From assembly GCA_015680905.1 (NCBI GenBank), contig CM027377.1, forward strand, positions 16,888,501 to 16,952,500: DNA of 64,000 bases, given 5' to 3'. Every line of letters starts with the position of its first letter. Position 1 is the first letter of the stretch. Made by a program: the position numbers and the translations under genes. The notes beneath the pieces were generated by a model, which saw nothing but the letters and a program-made list of their open reading frames with translations, was not told the origin of the DNA and ran no database searches. Below, in pieces: positions 35,279-48,256 of the stretch. The stretch comes from Coptis chinensis (lineage: Eukaryota > Streptophyta > Magnoliopsida > Ranunculales > Ranunculaceae).

Positions 35279-35963
35279 ATCATAAATCAGAGCAGCTTAA
35301 TGATTTCAGACTGATTCAATGTTTGCCTCTTATAAACTGTCACCCAGAAAAGGAGGTTCGTGGAATATCAGACTGGTAGAGACTTTCTTCAAGTGAACCA
35401 GCTATTTAAGTGAAATAGAGTCAAAGTGAATAATTAAAAAATTGAAAGGTAGAAGGGATTAAAAAATACCAAGGAATACAGATCAGGACTATGAAGGATG
35501 AAATGTCCTTAGTTAAGGAAACTATAAGGCTTGGTTAGTTTTGTATACTACGGCACGCTTCAATGGCTCAAGCTGTACATTATAGTGTTTTTGGAGCCAA
35601 CCAAAGTGCATATTTATTCAGTTGGTTTCGTCCATCTGGTATCTTACAGTCATTGTTCTCCTTCTCAACCGAAAAAGAAAATGAATTAAATTGCATTCTG
35701 ATCATGTTTAGGTCACATGTCTGCTGGCATCTCAGTTTTAATTCTTGTATTTGCTCACGGACCTTCCAAATTTTAATGTTTCAAAACTTAGACTATACTA
35801 CGTCAATTGGAAAGACAACTGAGGGTTGACAGAACTACTTGATTACCATACATGTATAGCAGAAGAACTGTACAGTACTACTGTAAACAGTATGCTTCAC
35901 AATGATCTCCATCCTGTTTACTCAAGGCTAACAACCAAGGAATTCTAGTATACATTAATCAAA
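35279..35963. other. Intergenic: convergent 3' regions of the OTP87-like and NAC genes
   Basis: The two genes point toward each other. No additional gene is supported; the 88-codon plus-strand frame at 35563 has no recognisable features. Confidence 0.55.
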
Positions 35964-37724
35964 TCAAGTGTAGCACTTGTTCGTGGAATAACTAGTAGAC
36001 AACTCGCTTGGACATGGGGGAGAGTCCCAAGGCAGATTGGGTTTCCATGCATCAGGCATGTCGAGAGGTAGATTGAAGGGAAACCCAACTGATCGAACAG
36101 CACCCCAATTGCTGTTAATGTCGGATGTGTTTGGGTTTTTCCTCAAGCATGTATCTTCTTCTCCCATTCCCACGTTACCCTGCATCTCCTGTGGCGAAGT
36201 CAGGGAGAAACCGTTATACGGTTGTTGAGTCCCTGCGAAATCTATATTCTCTGAAGATTTACTGCTGTCTCCAACGAAGGCAGGGGATAGGTTTGCAAGC
36301 AAAGACGCGACATCGACTGTGCATTTGCTGGGTCCTTGCATATCATACGGCGAGAACATGAAGCCAGAAGGAATTTCTCCATTTAGACTTGGAGTTAAGT
36401 TTTGCTTAGAGAACATAGGATTAAAGGGTTTGTAGGATTGTACATCTATAGGAGGATAAGTAGTACTAGTAGTAGAGGACTGTTGTAAATCATTATTACA
36501 GCACAACTGGAATGATGATCTGGCTTCAGTATTGCAAGATATATTCCCAGAACTAAATTGAGTGCAGGCTGTTCCTTGAGGAAGTACATTGGCCCCAGCT
36601 GTTTCAGGGAATGAGGAGACCCATGAGTGAGAGAGAGCTCTCTGTGCCATGGAGTTTGTTTTTTTGAAGATCCTACATATAGCCCATGAATCCTGTGGGG
36701 AAAAGTAAGAAAATGGTTATTTCATGTTCGTCATCAATATACCATACCATAATATATATCTGAGACAAGTCTTACATTGGCAGGGTAGCTTTTGTCTATG
36801 GGCCTCTTGGGTGGGGTTGACTCAGTAACTGAAGGCAGCCGAAACTCATGCATCATCCAATCAGTTTTGATCCCTTTGGCTGCTCTGCCTCTATAGAACA
36901 CAAGAGACTTCTTCAAGCCAATGCACTTGTTACCTTCGGAGGAATAGATGGGTCTGTCAGTTCCAGTGGCTTTCCAAAATCCAGCTCCAGTTACTCTGTT
37001 AGGTCTCGCACTGTTTCGATACTTGCGGTCCCTTGGGCAGTAGAAATACCACTCTTTCTCCCCGGTAGTTGCCAGCTCTTCTTGCACAGATGAGGTAGAA
37101 TATGATTAGTTAAGTTCACAACGAAGATGGGAAACAGGTAGCCAATGAAGTCAACTTGTTTCAAAATCCATATTAAATTATCAAAAACTAGAAAACAAAA
37201 CATAGAAAATGAAGTTGAAAAAAAGTTTACTTCAAATAATACTTATATTTTTGAATTGCGTCATGATGAATAGTATTATGCATTTGCGCTTAAGATTTTT
37301 GTTTGTCTATAAGCAGCAAGATTCTCTAAACATCTCAGACAAGGAGGAACTTGTTACTAAGTTTGCCACTTCACTCCAACGAAAGAAACAGTTAGTTAGT
37401 TGTCTTTCTTCCCTTATCATATATGCTTTTACCAGAATAGATAGTAAAACTGTTTTTACGTTGATAAGACATGTTTCTAACTGTTTAGTCTTACAAAAGG
37501 AGCAAATAAAATGAAATGATGCAGTGAAGGTGAACTTGCTTACTTGGAAGATCCCATGGATCGTGTTTGTATATATCCAGTTGCTTAATTAGCTCGATAG
37601 GTAGAGACCGATGCTGAATCTTCCTCTTTAAATAGAAACCAACAAGTTCCTCGTCGGTTGGATGAAATCGGAAACCAGGAAGCATAACTTCATCTACCTT
37701 CTCAAAGTCATTTTTCTCATCCAT
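35964..37724 (-). CDS. NAC-domain transcription factor (FEZ/NAC009-type group)
   Basis: Three exons: 37544-37724, 36776-37080 and 35964-36692. They join at AA|GT...AG|AA and AAT|GT...AG|GAT to give 404 residues. The NAC domain (about residues 15-175) shows all subdomains: A '[21 protein letters not shown]', B '[17 protein letters not shown]', C '[20 protein letters not shown]', D '[13 protein letters not shown]' with '[16 protein letters not shown]', and E '[12 protein letters not shown]'. Domain D carries the DNA-contact and nuclear-localisation residues. Intron positions are those conserved in NAC genes. The C-terminal half is Ser/Asn/Pro-rich, as in transcription-activation regions, and ends with '[18 protein letters not shown]'. 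Subdomain sequences are closest to the FEZ/NAC094 group (root-cap stem-cell division in Arabidopsis), but exact orthology is not certain. A decayed partial copy lies at 56217-56765. Confidence 0.92.
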
Positions 37725-39565
37725 GACTCTTTTTACTCTCCTCCCTTAGAACTAGTTCCTCGAAACTGAGAAGAGAAAGAGAAATGAAACAGAAACTGAA
37801 ACTGAACCTCAACTACTAGGGATGAGAAATTCCTGAAGTAGACTACTATTAAAGAAGAGCTTCTGAGAAATTAGACAAAGACACACAAGTGGAGGTCTCG
37901 AAAACTGTCCGTCTATTAGTATAAAATCTCAAAGTTGTGACTATAGCCTATAACGTGAACTCAAGAAACTCAGTTCAGTTCAGTTCACAGTACTTCAATT
38001 CACTTGGTTCAAAGCCATTATATGCTTCCTATAAAAGGGTCTGGTTCCGAAGCTTCGGCCGTCTTTTTGGGGTGACTGTAACAATGAAGAGCGTGTTTCT
38101 GCGAGTATCGCGGTGACTCGGGTAGAAACTCAAGCTAAGCTCTTCAGAACAACTACCAAGAAACCCAAGTCAAAAGGTTTGAAATAGAAGTTCTTACTTC
38201 TTCACTTGCCTTCTTGAAGCCATTTGAGGTGTTGTTTAAATCCAAAGTGTAGGATCTCAAGAGACTACAAACTGGGCAGTTATTGGGATATTCAAATCAA
38301 ATTGTTTTCACACTTATCATTGAACTTCACCTCTATCTTTGGCATATCAAGACAAAGCAAGCTTCCAATGTAACACTATTTTAATCATCTTTTGTTGAAT
38401 TGTTTTATGTAAACGTGGGGTGAGCCAAACTCCAATGCAAGAGCTGAAATCTATATTCAATACATAAGATTCTCTGTAAATTCCGCATAGACCCTTCTAT
38501 TCTTTTTTTAGATATTGTATTAGTTACTCAGGATCCAAAATTTCTATTCTTCCTCAAAGCTTCTATTCTTCATTCTTCCCAATCAAATTACTATATCTGA
38601 CCTGTCAGAATATAATATTTTAGATCTTTTGCAGATTCCTAGAGTGACCCACTTACCTTAAATAAGTAGACAGTAAAGGTGTAAACAACCACATGACCCC
38701 CTGAAGGCATGAACGAGGCCTCTCAACTCTCAACCTCTTTTGGAAGCAAATACACCGCCAGAGCTTAATGACTATTATGTCCTTGCTGCTTAGAAACTAG
38801 CTCTTTGCCTCCTGGGTTTCAAACTTTCAACTTATTTCTTGTTTTCTTTCTGTGTGCAGTGCACTATGTCCTCTCTGATTAAACGAAAGATACTGAGCTT
38901 TTTCCACAACTATACATACACTTATTCACTGATTGCGTTGGCATATTGACTTCATGAGCGTCATCACTTTTTTTTTTGATAACCACCACCCTATAACATC
39001 ATCACTCATCAGTGTTTTGTTATTGTTATTAATATTATTATTAGTACTACTATTGGATTAGACTGAATAATATTTTGAATAGTATATCTTGTTGAACCAG
39101 AAATTGTTGAACCTCGCAGTTCTCACTGTTGATATATATGAGTTTTCCCGAGTCTATTCTAATATATTAATAGAATTGACATTTCACATAAGTTTAAACT
39201 TATAGAGAAATTGGCAATTTAACACTCACTAGATACCTTGAAAAAAAAAGATTAACAATGAAGAAAATGAAAAAGCACTCTTAAAATATTATTGAAATTA
39301 ACTTAAAGCAAGTGTCTCTTTATGACTTTGTGTTAACAACAGGATGAGTTATTAATGTCCAAAAAAATATAAAGGCCTAAAATTCATTACCAACAATGAT
39401 CAATAGGCCGGATAAAGTAGGAACCAAATGAATTGGTGCATATGTTCAAGAATATGTCATTTAGAATAATTGAACTGATCATATATCCCTTTTTGAGACC
39501 ACAGGGATCAAGTGATCAACTTTGACTTGAGGGCAACTCATATTATCCGACATGCGACAGTGGAT
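37725..39565. other. Upstream region of the NAC gene; no other gene
   Basis: Probable 5' leader and promoter of the NAC gene up to about 38050 (including TTCAGTTCAGTTCAG near 37975), then AT-rich sequence without a recognisable gene as far as the copia target duplication. Confidence 0.5.
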
Positions 39566-39570
39566 CCTAT

Positions 39571-40434
39571 TGTTGGGTTTGTGGAACCGTCGAGCTTTGC
39601 TCCGGTGATGGTAGCGAGGAACTAACAATTGTGAAACATAGATGGCTGGATTAAGCCAGTTTTTTCACTCTTGGACGGCCCGTCAGCACTGTCCCACTTT
39701 TGTGTAGTTTTTTTCACTCCTGTTTCGAAGTCGGCCTGATGTGACCAACCTTGAGAAGTTTGGATGGCCCGTGAACTCCACCGAAAAGAAGTTTGGACGC
39801 CCAAGAGAACCAACCGAGATCCATGCACATTTCTTCCTTCCTGTTTCGTCGGCTGATGTGACCAACCTTGAGAAGTTTGGATGGCCCGTGAACCGACCGA
39901 AAAGAAGTTTGGATGGCCCAGTGAACCGACCAAAATTGCCTTGACGAAATATTATGAAATTTTGACAGGTTTGTCGAAATTTCAATAACCAAACCCATTT
40001 TCTTACGAAATTTTCTCCCCACCTATATAAAGAAACTTATGGTTAGGGTTGAGATAACTTTTGAGAGATTCATTTCTTGGGTATTGTGGGAGCTCTATTG
40101 AGCTAGGGTTTGAGTGAGGCCTTTTGTTCTTGATTCTTGATATCTCTTGTAAACTCTCCAATCTTTGCTATAAAGGAAACTCGGCTCTTGTGTGGATGTA
40201 GGTAACATTTACCGAACCACCTAAATCTTTGTGTCTCTTTGCATATTTACTTCCTTATTTATTGTTTGCTTGTTATGGGTAATGATAAATTAGTGGCTTT
40301 GCTTGTTTGAGTTTGTTGTGATAACTACCAAAGTCTTGGGTGGGTGATTTTCTTGGTGTGATCTCCAAGTTGAAATCATTTGGGATAGAAAGTAGCTAGA
40401 TTGAGGTGTGACTTTCTAGTGAAATCTCCCAACA
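39571..40434 (+). repeat. 5' LTR of the copia element
   Basis: 864 bp. Contains an internal direct duplication of about 100 bp, seen as two copies of gaccaaccttgagaagtttg (near 39747 and 39860), also present in the other LTR. Confidence 0.95.
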
Positions 40435-40436
40435 AG

Positions 40437-40448
40437 TGGTATCAGAGC
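40437..40448 (+). other. Primer-binding site of the copia element
   Basis: TGGTATCAGAGC, two bases after the 5' LTR; complementary to the 3' end of initiator tRNA-Met, the usual copia primer. Confidence 0.93.
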
Positions 40449-40573
40449 ACGGTTTTGAATCATTGGAACAAGGTGTGTGAGGAAAGACTCCACCTTTAGC
40501 ATTGAGAGCTAGGTGTTTGAAGAAATTCCTCTGAGAGAGTCTCCACCGTTGTATTGGTTCAAGTGGAAGTCAT

Positions 40574-43518
40574 GACGACCGACAAAGGAAGCTACAAAAT
40601 AGAGAAGTTTGATGGTACAAACTTCGGCTATTGGAGGATGCAAATTGAGGACATACTCTATCAAAAGGATCTGTATGAACCTTTGATGGGAGAGAAGCCA
40701 GCGAGTTGCGAGCAAAGTGAATGGGATTTGCTAGATAGAAAAGCATTGGCGACAATCCGATTGAGTCTCTCGAAGTCAGTGGCCTTCAATATAAAAAATG
40801 AGAAGACGGCGGCGTCTCTCATGAAGGCACTAACGTGCATGTATGAGCAACCTTCGGCCGCGAACAAAGTCTATTTGATTACCAAGCTCTTCTCCATGAG
40901 AATGTCGGAGAATGATTCCTTCAGGACCACTTAAATGAATTCAACCAAACGAAAGACCAATTGGAGTCGGTTGAGATTACATTTAGTGATGAAGTGAGAG
41001 CGTTGGCGATAATAGGACAAATGCCTCCAAGTTGGAAGGCTACGGTTGCGGCTATTAGTGGCTCAGCGGGAATGAATAAGTTGAAATTTGACGATGTGGT
41101 TAGTATGATACTAGCGGAGGAAATTCAAGGAGTTCGGATGGGGCCTCGACATCGGGTTCGGCTTTGAGTACCGAGAGCGAAGGGATGCACATGCACAAGG
41201 GTCGTGGTAGACCGAGAAATAGAAGGGGGAGAATGAACTCTCATGCCCCTAGTGATGAGCCTAGAGATGATAGTATCATTATATGTTACAATTGTGGTTT
41301 GCCTGGCCACTATAGTAACCGATGCCAAACACCAAGGAATAACAACTACAAGAAGAATCAAGAAGCTAATGTAGTTGAAGTGGAAGATGATGCTTTGATA
41401 TGTTCGATGGAGAACAATAAGGAGTCTTGGGTTTTAGATTCCGGCGCATCATTCCATGTGACCTCAAATCGAGAGTTCTTTGTGAACTACACCAAAGGTG
41501 ACCTTGGAAAGGTCTTTCTTGGTGATGACCAATCTTGTGCCATTGTTGGCAAAGGTGATGTCCGTGTCATGTTGAAAGATAGGACATGGTTATTAAGGGA
41601 TGTTCGACACGTTCCGGATTTGAGGAAGAATTTGATTTCAGTGGGTCAATTGGCTAGTGAAGGATTTGTTACAATCTTCACGAAGGATACTTGGAAAATC
41701 TCTAAGGGTTCTCTAATAGTCGCTAAAGGCGACAAGGATGGTACTCTCTACATGACCGCACACGGGTGTGGGTCGAATGCCGTGGCAAATGGCAAAGAGG
41801 ATCCAAATGTTTGGCACCGCAGACTTGGTCACATGAGTGAGAAAGGAATGCAAGTCCTTCACTCCACTGGTAAACTCCCGTTAGAGTCAACGGACTTTGA
41901 CTTATGTGAGAATTGCATGTTTGAAAAGCAGAGAAGGGTGAGTTTTCGTGGAGATGGGTCGAACTCCGAAAGCTAGGAAGCTTGAGTTGATTCATACAGA
42001 TGTCCGGGGGCGACTAATGTCTCTTCACTTGGCGGAAAGTTATATTTTGTGACTTTTCATTGATGACCATACTAGGAAGGTGTGGGTCTATTTCTTGAGA
42101 CACAAGTCCGAGGTATTGGAAGTGTTCAAGACGTGGAAGGCCATGGTTGAGAATGAGACATGCTTCAAGGTGAAGAAGTTTCCAGATCCGATAATTATGG
42201 AGAGTATGTTGATTCAGGTTTTGAGAAGTATTGTGCTAACAAAGGGCATCAAGATGGAAAAGACTTTGCGAGGGACACTTCAGAGAATGGGGTCGCAAAG
42301 CGGATGATTAGAACATGACATATAGGGCTAGGTGTATCGACACTAGCGAGCTTGCCCGCCTTCGGGGCGAGAGAGTTAGCACGCCAGCCTTACCCGATCA
42401 ACCGAGGACCGTCGGTACCTTTGGATTTCGTGGATTCCGTGAGGAAGTGTGGAGTGGGAAGGATGTGAACCTTTCCCATTTGAGAGTGTTTGGGTGTGAG
42501 TCCTATGTGCACACTAGTGACCAAGCTAGGAGTAAGCTTGATGTCAAGTGTACCTTCATTGGATATGGCGATGATGATCTTGGTTATCATTTTTGGGATG
42601 ACCAAAACCGGAAAATTATTCGAAGTAGAAATGCCTTGTTCAAATGAGATGGTTTTGTACAAGGACGTAAAAAGAAGCGGCCGTGGAGCCGATTCTGAGA
42701 TAGTGACACTGAGTATGTTGAGTTGGAAGGCTCTTATATGAGTCGTGGTGTTGTGGAAGTTCCACAGTCAGATGATGATAGTAGTGACTCGGGTGAAGAG
42801 ACTACGCCACCAAGTCCATCTCCACCTCGTGCACTAAGGAGGTTATCCAGGCAAACTGTACCGAGCATGAAGTATCCTCTCTCCACCTATTTATTTACTG
42901 ATGATGGTGAACCTCATTGCTATGATGCGGCATTGGAGGTTGGTGATGCTAGCGAGTGGGAGCTTGTTATGCATGATGAGACGAAGTCCCTCGTCTTTAG
43001 TGTCACTTGGGAGTTGGCCAAAGTACCCAAGGACATGACTCTACAGAGCAAATGGGTGTATCGAGTCAAGGAGGAACATGATGGTTCCAAGAAATATTTG
43101 GCAATGATATTCTCCCCAAATACTTTTCAGTCAGTGTTTAGTATTGTTGTAGCGGAAGGTTTAAATCTTAAGCAGTTAAATGTGAAAACTGCTCACCTCC
43201 ATTGTGACCATGTTGAGGAGATTTACACGCGACAACTGTTGGGTTTCCTACGGAAGGATATAGAGAATATGGTGTGCAAGCTTGCATGGTTCCCGACAAA
43301 CCCCTAGGCGGTGGTACATGGTTTGCACGCACCTAGATATATCCCATGCAGTGGGAGTTGCTTGGAGGTTTATGGCTAACCTTGGCAAACATCATTGGGA
43401 AGCGGTGAAATGGATATTGTATTATTCATGGAGTATCACGGAGACATGTCTATGTCATGGTAGGGGTGTTGTGAAGACGAAGTTGAAGTGTTCAACTTCG
43501 GTGGGTTTTCTTGCTTGA
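40574..43518 (+). pseudogene. Defective copia gag-pol
   Basis: Plus-strand pieces: copia gag from 40574 ('KFDGTNFGYWRMQIED'), shifting frame at about 40934; zinc knuckle C-x2-C-x4-H-x4-C at about 41284-41326; protease 'WVLDSGASFHVTS' near 41430; GAG-pre-integrase 'VWHRRLGHMSEKGM' near 41811; integrase pieces 41940-42160 ('[17 protein letters not shown]') and 42440-42640 ('EEVWSGKDVNLSHLRVFGCE'). Then short remnants of RT near 43030-43290 ('LQSKWVYRVKEE', 'LNVKTAHLHCD') and of RNase H near 43330-43440 ('HLDISHAVGVAWRFM'). The catalytic RT motif is absent, so it would depend on other elements for movement. Confidence 0.88.
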
Positions 43519-43629
43519 AGACCATGTTGGATGAGCCGAGTGTTTCATTAGTAAATTGGATTTGGATGGAGTTGTTACAATTGAGATGTGATGTGCTTGT
43601 AGAATCTCGACAGGTTCCAAGTGGGAGAT

Positions 43630-44496
43630 TGTTGGGTTTGTGGAACCGTCGAGCTTTGCTCCGGTGATGGTAGCGAGGAACTAACAATTGTGAAACATAG
43701 ATGGGCCGGATTAAGCCGCTTTTTTCACTCTTGACGCCCCGGCGAGATCGTCCCCACTTTTGTGTAGTTTTTTCACTCGCTTCAAGTCGGCTGATGTGAC
43801 CAACCTTGAGAAGTTTGGATGGCCCAGTGAACCGACCGAAAGAAGTTTGGACGACCCAGAGAACCAACCGAGATCCATGCACATTTCTTCCTTCCTGTTT
43901 TCGGTCGGCCGATGTGACCAACCTTGAGAAGTTTGGATGGCCCAAATTGAACCGACCGAAAAGAAGTTTGGATGGCCCAGTGAACCGACCAAAATTGCCT
44001 TGATCGAAATATTATGAAATTTTGACAGGTTTGTCGAAATTTCAATAACCAAACCCATTTTCTCCGCGAAATTTTCTCCCCACCTATATAAAAGAAACTT
44101 ATGGTTAGGGTTGAGATAACTTTTGAGAGATTCATTTCTTAGGTATTGTGGGAGCTCTATTGAGCTAGGGTTTGAGTGAGGCCTTTTGTTCTTGATTCTT
44201 GATATCTCTTGTAAACTCTCCAATCTTTGCTATAAAGGAAACTCGGCTCTTGTGTGGATGTAGGTAACATTTACCGAACCACCTAAATCTTTGTGTCTCT
44301 TTGCATATTTACTTCCTTATTTATTGTTTGCTTGTTATGGGTAATGATAAATTAGTGGCTTTGCTTGTTTGAGTTTGTTGTGATAACTACCAAAGTCTTG
44401 GGTGGGTGATTTTCTTGGTGTGATCTCCAAGTTGAAATCATTTGGGATAGAAAGTAGCTAGATTGAGGTGTGACTTTCTAGTGAAATCTCCCAACA
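43630..44496 (+). repeat. 3' LTR of the copia element
   Basis: 867 bp, nearly identical to the 5' LTR, with a few small indels and substitutions concentrated at about 43700-43930. Confidence 0.95.
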
Positions 44497-44501
44497 CCTA
44501 T

Positions 44502-46130
44502 AACCTCATGTGTGCTCCTGAAAGATAGACTGAAAAGTTCTAGTGGTGTTTTGGGCAGAGAAAAGATTGCATAGGTTAATTATCCTAGAACTTTAGGCAT
44601 TGAAATATATGCAATAACACTAGTATGGGTTTCCTCATTTTCTTCTTATTGGTAAAATTGTAAAGTCTACATTCCTCTAATGCCCTTTATCATATTTAAC
44701 TAATTTCCATTACTTGAGTTTGCTAACCATGTCTACCAGATCAACAACAAGTGAAGTAGTAGTTAGTAAATGGTGGAGATCCTCTGTCAAAACCCTAAGT
44801 TGGAACTCCAAATCTAGTGAAATTCCCCAAATCAAACTCTAGTTTTAAAACTTTATTGTCTGTTTTCTGACCTAGAGCTTGAGATCCATGAGTACATTTT
44901 AAGTTAAAATTTTTGATCGGACTTCTAAACTAAGTTTCCTGCCTCTTTCTATGTGAACATTAAACACTTCATAATCATGTTTCTACAGTAACATATCCAT
45001 AATGATCCCACTATACATGGTTCGGATAATTCTTGTTTTCAGTATAACGCGGTATAGTAGGTTTTAACTGAATCTTCTAATTATATAATCATCTTATATT
45101 GAGTATCATTTAGCCTTTTCTGGTCAACTAGTTTACCACTTTACCCAACACCAATATTTAGTCAAGTACCCCAAGCCAATATTTTAGCTTGAAATCTCAC
45201 TCAATGCAAGTATGCAACTCTTTAGTTGTTTAACAGTTTAGAGTTTAGACAACCCTACTACAGGACAGTTTAGGTCCTGATGAATTTGAAGATCAAAGCC
45301 GAGGACAAAAGACTGAGCCTAAGTGAACAACTCTTAATTTGAATAGGCATTATTTTTAGTATTTTATTCTACAGCAGGTTTTAGGGATAGCAGAAGCATG
45401 GTTGGATTGTGACAATATTTCCATTTCAGTCGATATATCAAATGGGAGGGGTCAAAAACCAAAATATATCGATATATCGGTTGATATATATCTTTTTGTT
45501 GATTAGTCAATTTTTTTTGGATAAGTCGATATATCCAATAGATTCAATATATATACCGAAATATATCGGATATATCAATATATATTGGAAAATTCATAGA
45601 TTTTAATTAAAAAATCGGTCAAAGACGGTCAAATATCGGTCAAAATCAACAAAGTCAACAATATATATTGAATCTATCATATATATATTGGTCGATATAT
45701 ATCGATATATTAGAAAACCCGATATATATTAGTTTGAAATTATATCAATATATCTATCCAAAATATCTTAATATCTCCATATCATGTACCTCAAAAACTG
45801 AAATATATCACCAATATATTGATATATTGGCCGATATTTTTGACTCTGGAATTGTGGCCATACGTGAGACTCATTAGGAAGTTAGGTCCCCATTCTTAGA
45901 CATTAATGGTACGTTAACCATAAATCATTCGTAGTGTCATATTGACGTAAGCACCATAGTTGATTGAGTCTGTGGACAAATTTGTCCACAAACAACACAT
46001 TTGTATTGGTTAAATCAATTTTTGGGCAGTAACACAGTTTTTTTGGGCAGCCACTAAGTTGAGGTCTTGTGGACAGCAAACAGTCGCCTGTCTATAAACT
46101 TATTATGTAATTGATTTAAGAATCATTATT
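44502..46130. other. Gene-free region with GATATAT-rich segment
   Basis: No gene. 45415-45850 is made largely of cgatatat and atatatcg motifs with ggtcaa-type insertions; it resembles 31330-31800 in reverse orientation and is probably an old non-autonomous element, but no clean termini were found. Confidence 0.5.
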
Positions 46131-46138
46131 TTTACCTC

Positions 46139-46805
46139 CAGGGGCGGGGGTGTGCTGCAACACACCCAATTTTTCCGTCGAAAAAAAAAATACTAGTTAT
46201 AATCATAGCTAGTAAATTTGTGGACGGCAAAAGTTCGGTACTTCAATTATTCGCCTAAGATTCGAAATTTTCAACAATAATACTTTTAAATATTCAGTCC
46301 AATAAAACGCTAACGGTAAAAATACGATATAACGTGTTTTAAAACGGGTATAATACTTAATATATTTTTTTAAAATTCGGCTATATATTTTACATTTAAA
46401 ATTTTGATATATAAGTATATAACGTTTTTAATTTTATTTTTACAATTTTATTCATGAAAAAATAATACAAATGTCATTTTATTCACCAAACCTTATAATT
46501 CGTGAATAATTTGCGAATAATTCGGCAATTATAAGCCCGACCCAACCAATTCGCGAATTAAACCGTATTATTCAAAAATTCGCCGAATTATTCGTTTTAT
46601 TCGCCAAACCTTATAATTCGCAAATAATTCGTGAATAATTCGGTGAATTACTAGCTATGGTTATAATAGTGTATATAATTCTCTCAAAAAAATATTTGTA
46701 GTGTATATTAGTTGTAGCAGCCCCCATTGAGTGGCAATCCTGAATATTTGTGGTGTATGTTAGTTGTAGCAGCCCCTTTGAGTGGCAATCTTGGATCCGC
46801 CCCTG
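46139..46805. mobile_element. hAT-like non-autonomous element with nested insertion
   Basis: 667 bp bounded by CAGGGGCGG and CCGCCCCTG, and flanked by a perfect 8-bp duplication tttacctc (46131-46138 and 46806-46813), the hAT hallmark. Inside it, 46197-46666 is bounded by an inverted repeat (TTATAATCATAGCTAGTAA and its near reverse complement) and filled with CGAATTATTCG-type palindromes, suggesting a second element inside the first. Just before the right end, two tandem copies of about 55 bp (near 46695-46745 and 46746-46796) share gttgtagcagcccc and gagtggcaat. Confidence 0.88.
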
Positions 46806-46813
46806 TTTACCTC

Positions 46814-48256
46814 CATACTTGGTTGTTACCATTATGTGAACACTTACAATTGAGAAAAGTCGTGCTACCAATGTAGGAGTCTACATTAACAGCATGTATT
46901 AGTTAAACATAAAACTTAAGTGTCATTGGATTTTTGAATTCTAGTTAGGGACTTGGGGCCCTGAAGCTCTCCCAAAATAGTACAACATCATGCTTTCAAT
47001 TCACTCAACTGTTAAATATATCAGAGCAATCTACCGACAGCTACTTTCATTCACTATCTTGTGATTTTTATAACCAAAGTTTGGTTTCATTACGTCCATG
47101 ATAAGTTACTGTTTAAAACCTATCTTCGTGAGCATGTAATGACACAAGAGCACTCCATCACCGAGTAGCAATCTTGAGCTATTATAAAAAAAAAAAATTA
47201 GTTCAATAATGACTGGTTTTTTGTTCTTAACTTAAATTATTAGGTTTTCTTGATTTTCCTCTTCAGTTTCACTTTCTCTTTTTCATTGGAGGAGATTAAT
47301 GAAGGAATACAAATTCATGATAAAGACAGGCCTTGTATCAATTATGATTTTGAAACTTAAGATTCCTATTATTTTTTTAGTCCAGAAGCAAAGTGCAAAG
47401 GACAACACAAAAACAAACTTATGAACTATTTTTAAATTTCTCAGATGGTGTAATAACATTTAAATGAATCTTGAAAAGGAAATTGGCAACAACAAAAATA
47501 ATTTGAATAGTTTATTTACTTAGGCATGTAAGGGGTGGCTAGCATATCAAACAGAGTATAAGACAACAGTGTCGTTAGGCGTCAAGCTGTCCTGAATCTA
47601 GAAATACACGCACCATTTACTGAAAAATAACCCAAACTAGTTACTTAGCTCCTTGGTGGTCAACTAGTCTAGTATAAAAAAATATCTTACAAATCAATTG
47701 TCACCCATATAAAATGCAGGATCGGGGGGACTGTTCTTCTGAGTAGATAATCCTGTCACATTTTTTTCTATATATGTTTTAGCTCTGAAGTCCCAAAATA
47801 CCCATTGAATTATAATTCCGGAACAACAGAATGAAAACACGCCTAGAGGGTTAACAGCAGTTTGCAAGATCATTTCAGTTTGGGTTATATGATAGTATTG
47901 ATTCTGATTAAAAGATGAAAATTTTCTAGTAATGTCATCGGATTACAATTATTTAATTTGCTAGGATCTTTCAATAATGTCTTTCGGAACAGGAAGACGT
48001 GAAACTAGAATTTCAATGTGAAATAACTCATCTATATTGTATTATTGTGTCACATCTTTTTTCCCTATAATTATTGATAAACAGCAGCTGCATTATTTAT
48101 AAATTTCGTAATGGCAAAATAACAACAAAAATCCCGTAGCTACATCACCGTGGAAATTAAAAGATGTAGCATGCACCCTATAGTCAATGATCTAAATAAT
48201 ACATATTACCTAATTCAACATTTTACACAAAGTGCTACCAAAAACTGAAACCTGCT
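46814..48256. other. Intergenic downstream of the protease gene
   Basis: AT-rich, no recognisable gene or repeat with clear ends. The part nearest 48256 is expected to be the 3' untranslated region of the CPBP protease gene. Confidence 0.5.

Larger units (their letters stand above)
39571..44496 (+). mobile_element. Ty1/copia LTR retrotransposon, recent, internally deleted
   Basis: 4926 bp. LTRs 39571-40434 (864 bp) and 43630-44496 (867 bp) are almost identical, begin TGTTGGG and end CCCAACA. They are flanked by a perfect 5-bp duplication cctat (39566-39570 and 44497-44501). A tRNA-Met primer-binding site (40437-40448) and a purine-rich stretch (about 43621-43628) are in place, and a TATATAAA box in each LTR (near 40023 and 44087) fits a promoter. 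The internal region is only about 3.2 kb because most of reverse transcriptase and RNase H is missing. Near-identical LTRs, a perfect duplication and intact signals indicate a recent insertion. Confidence 0.95.

Noticed and set aside
39622..40022. Overlapping 100-codon frames in the copia LTR (and 43436-44223)
   Set aside because: They are produced by an internal LTR duplication and are antisense to the element; no domain is recognisable.
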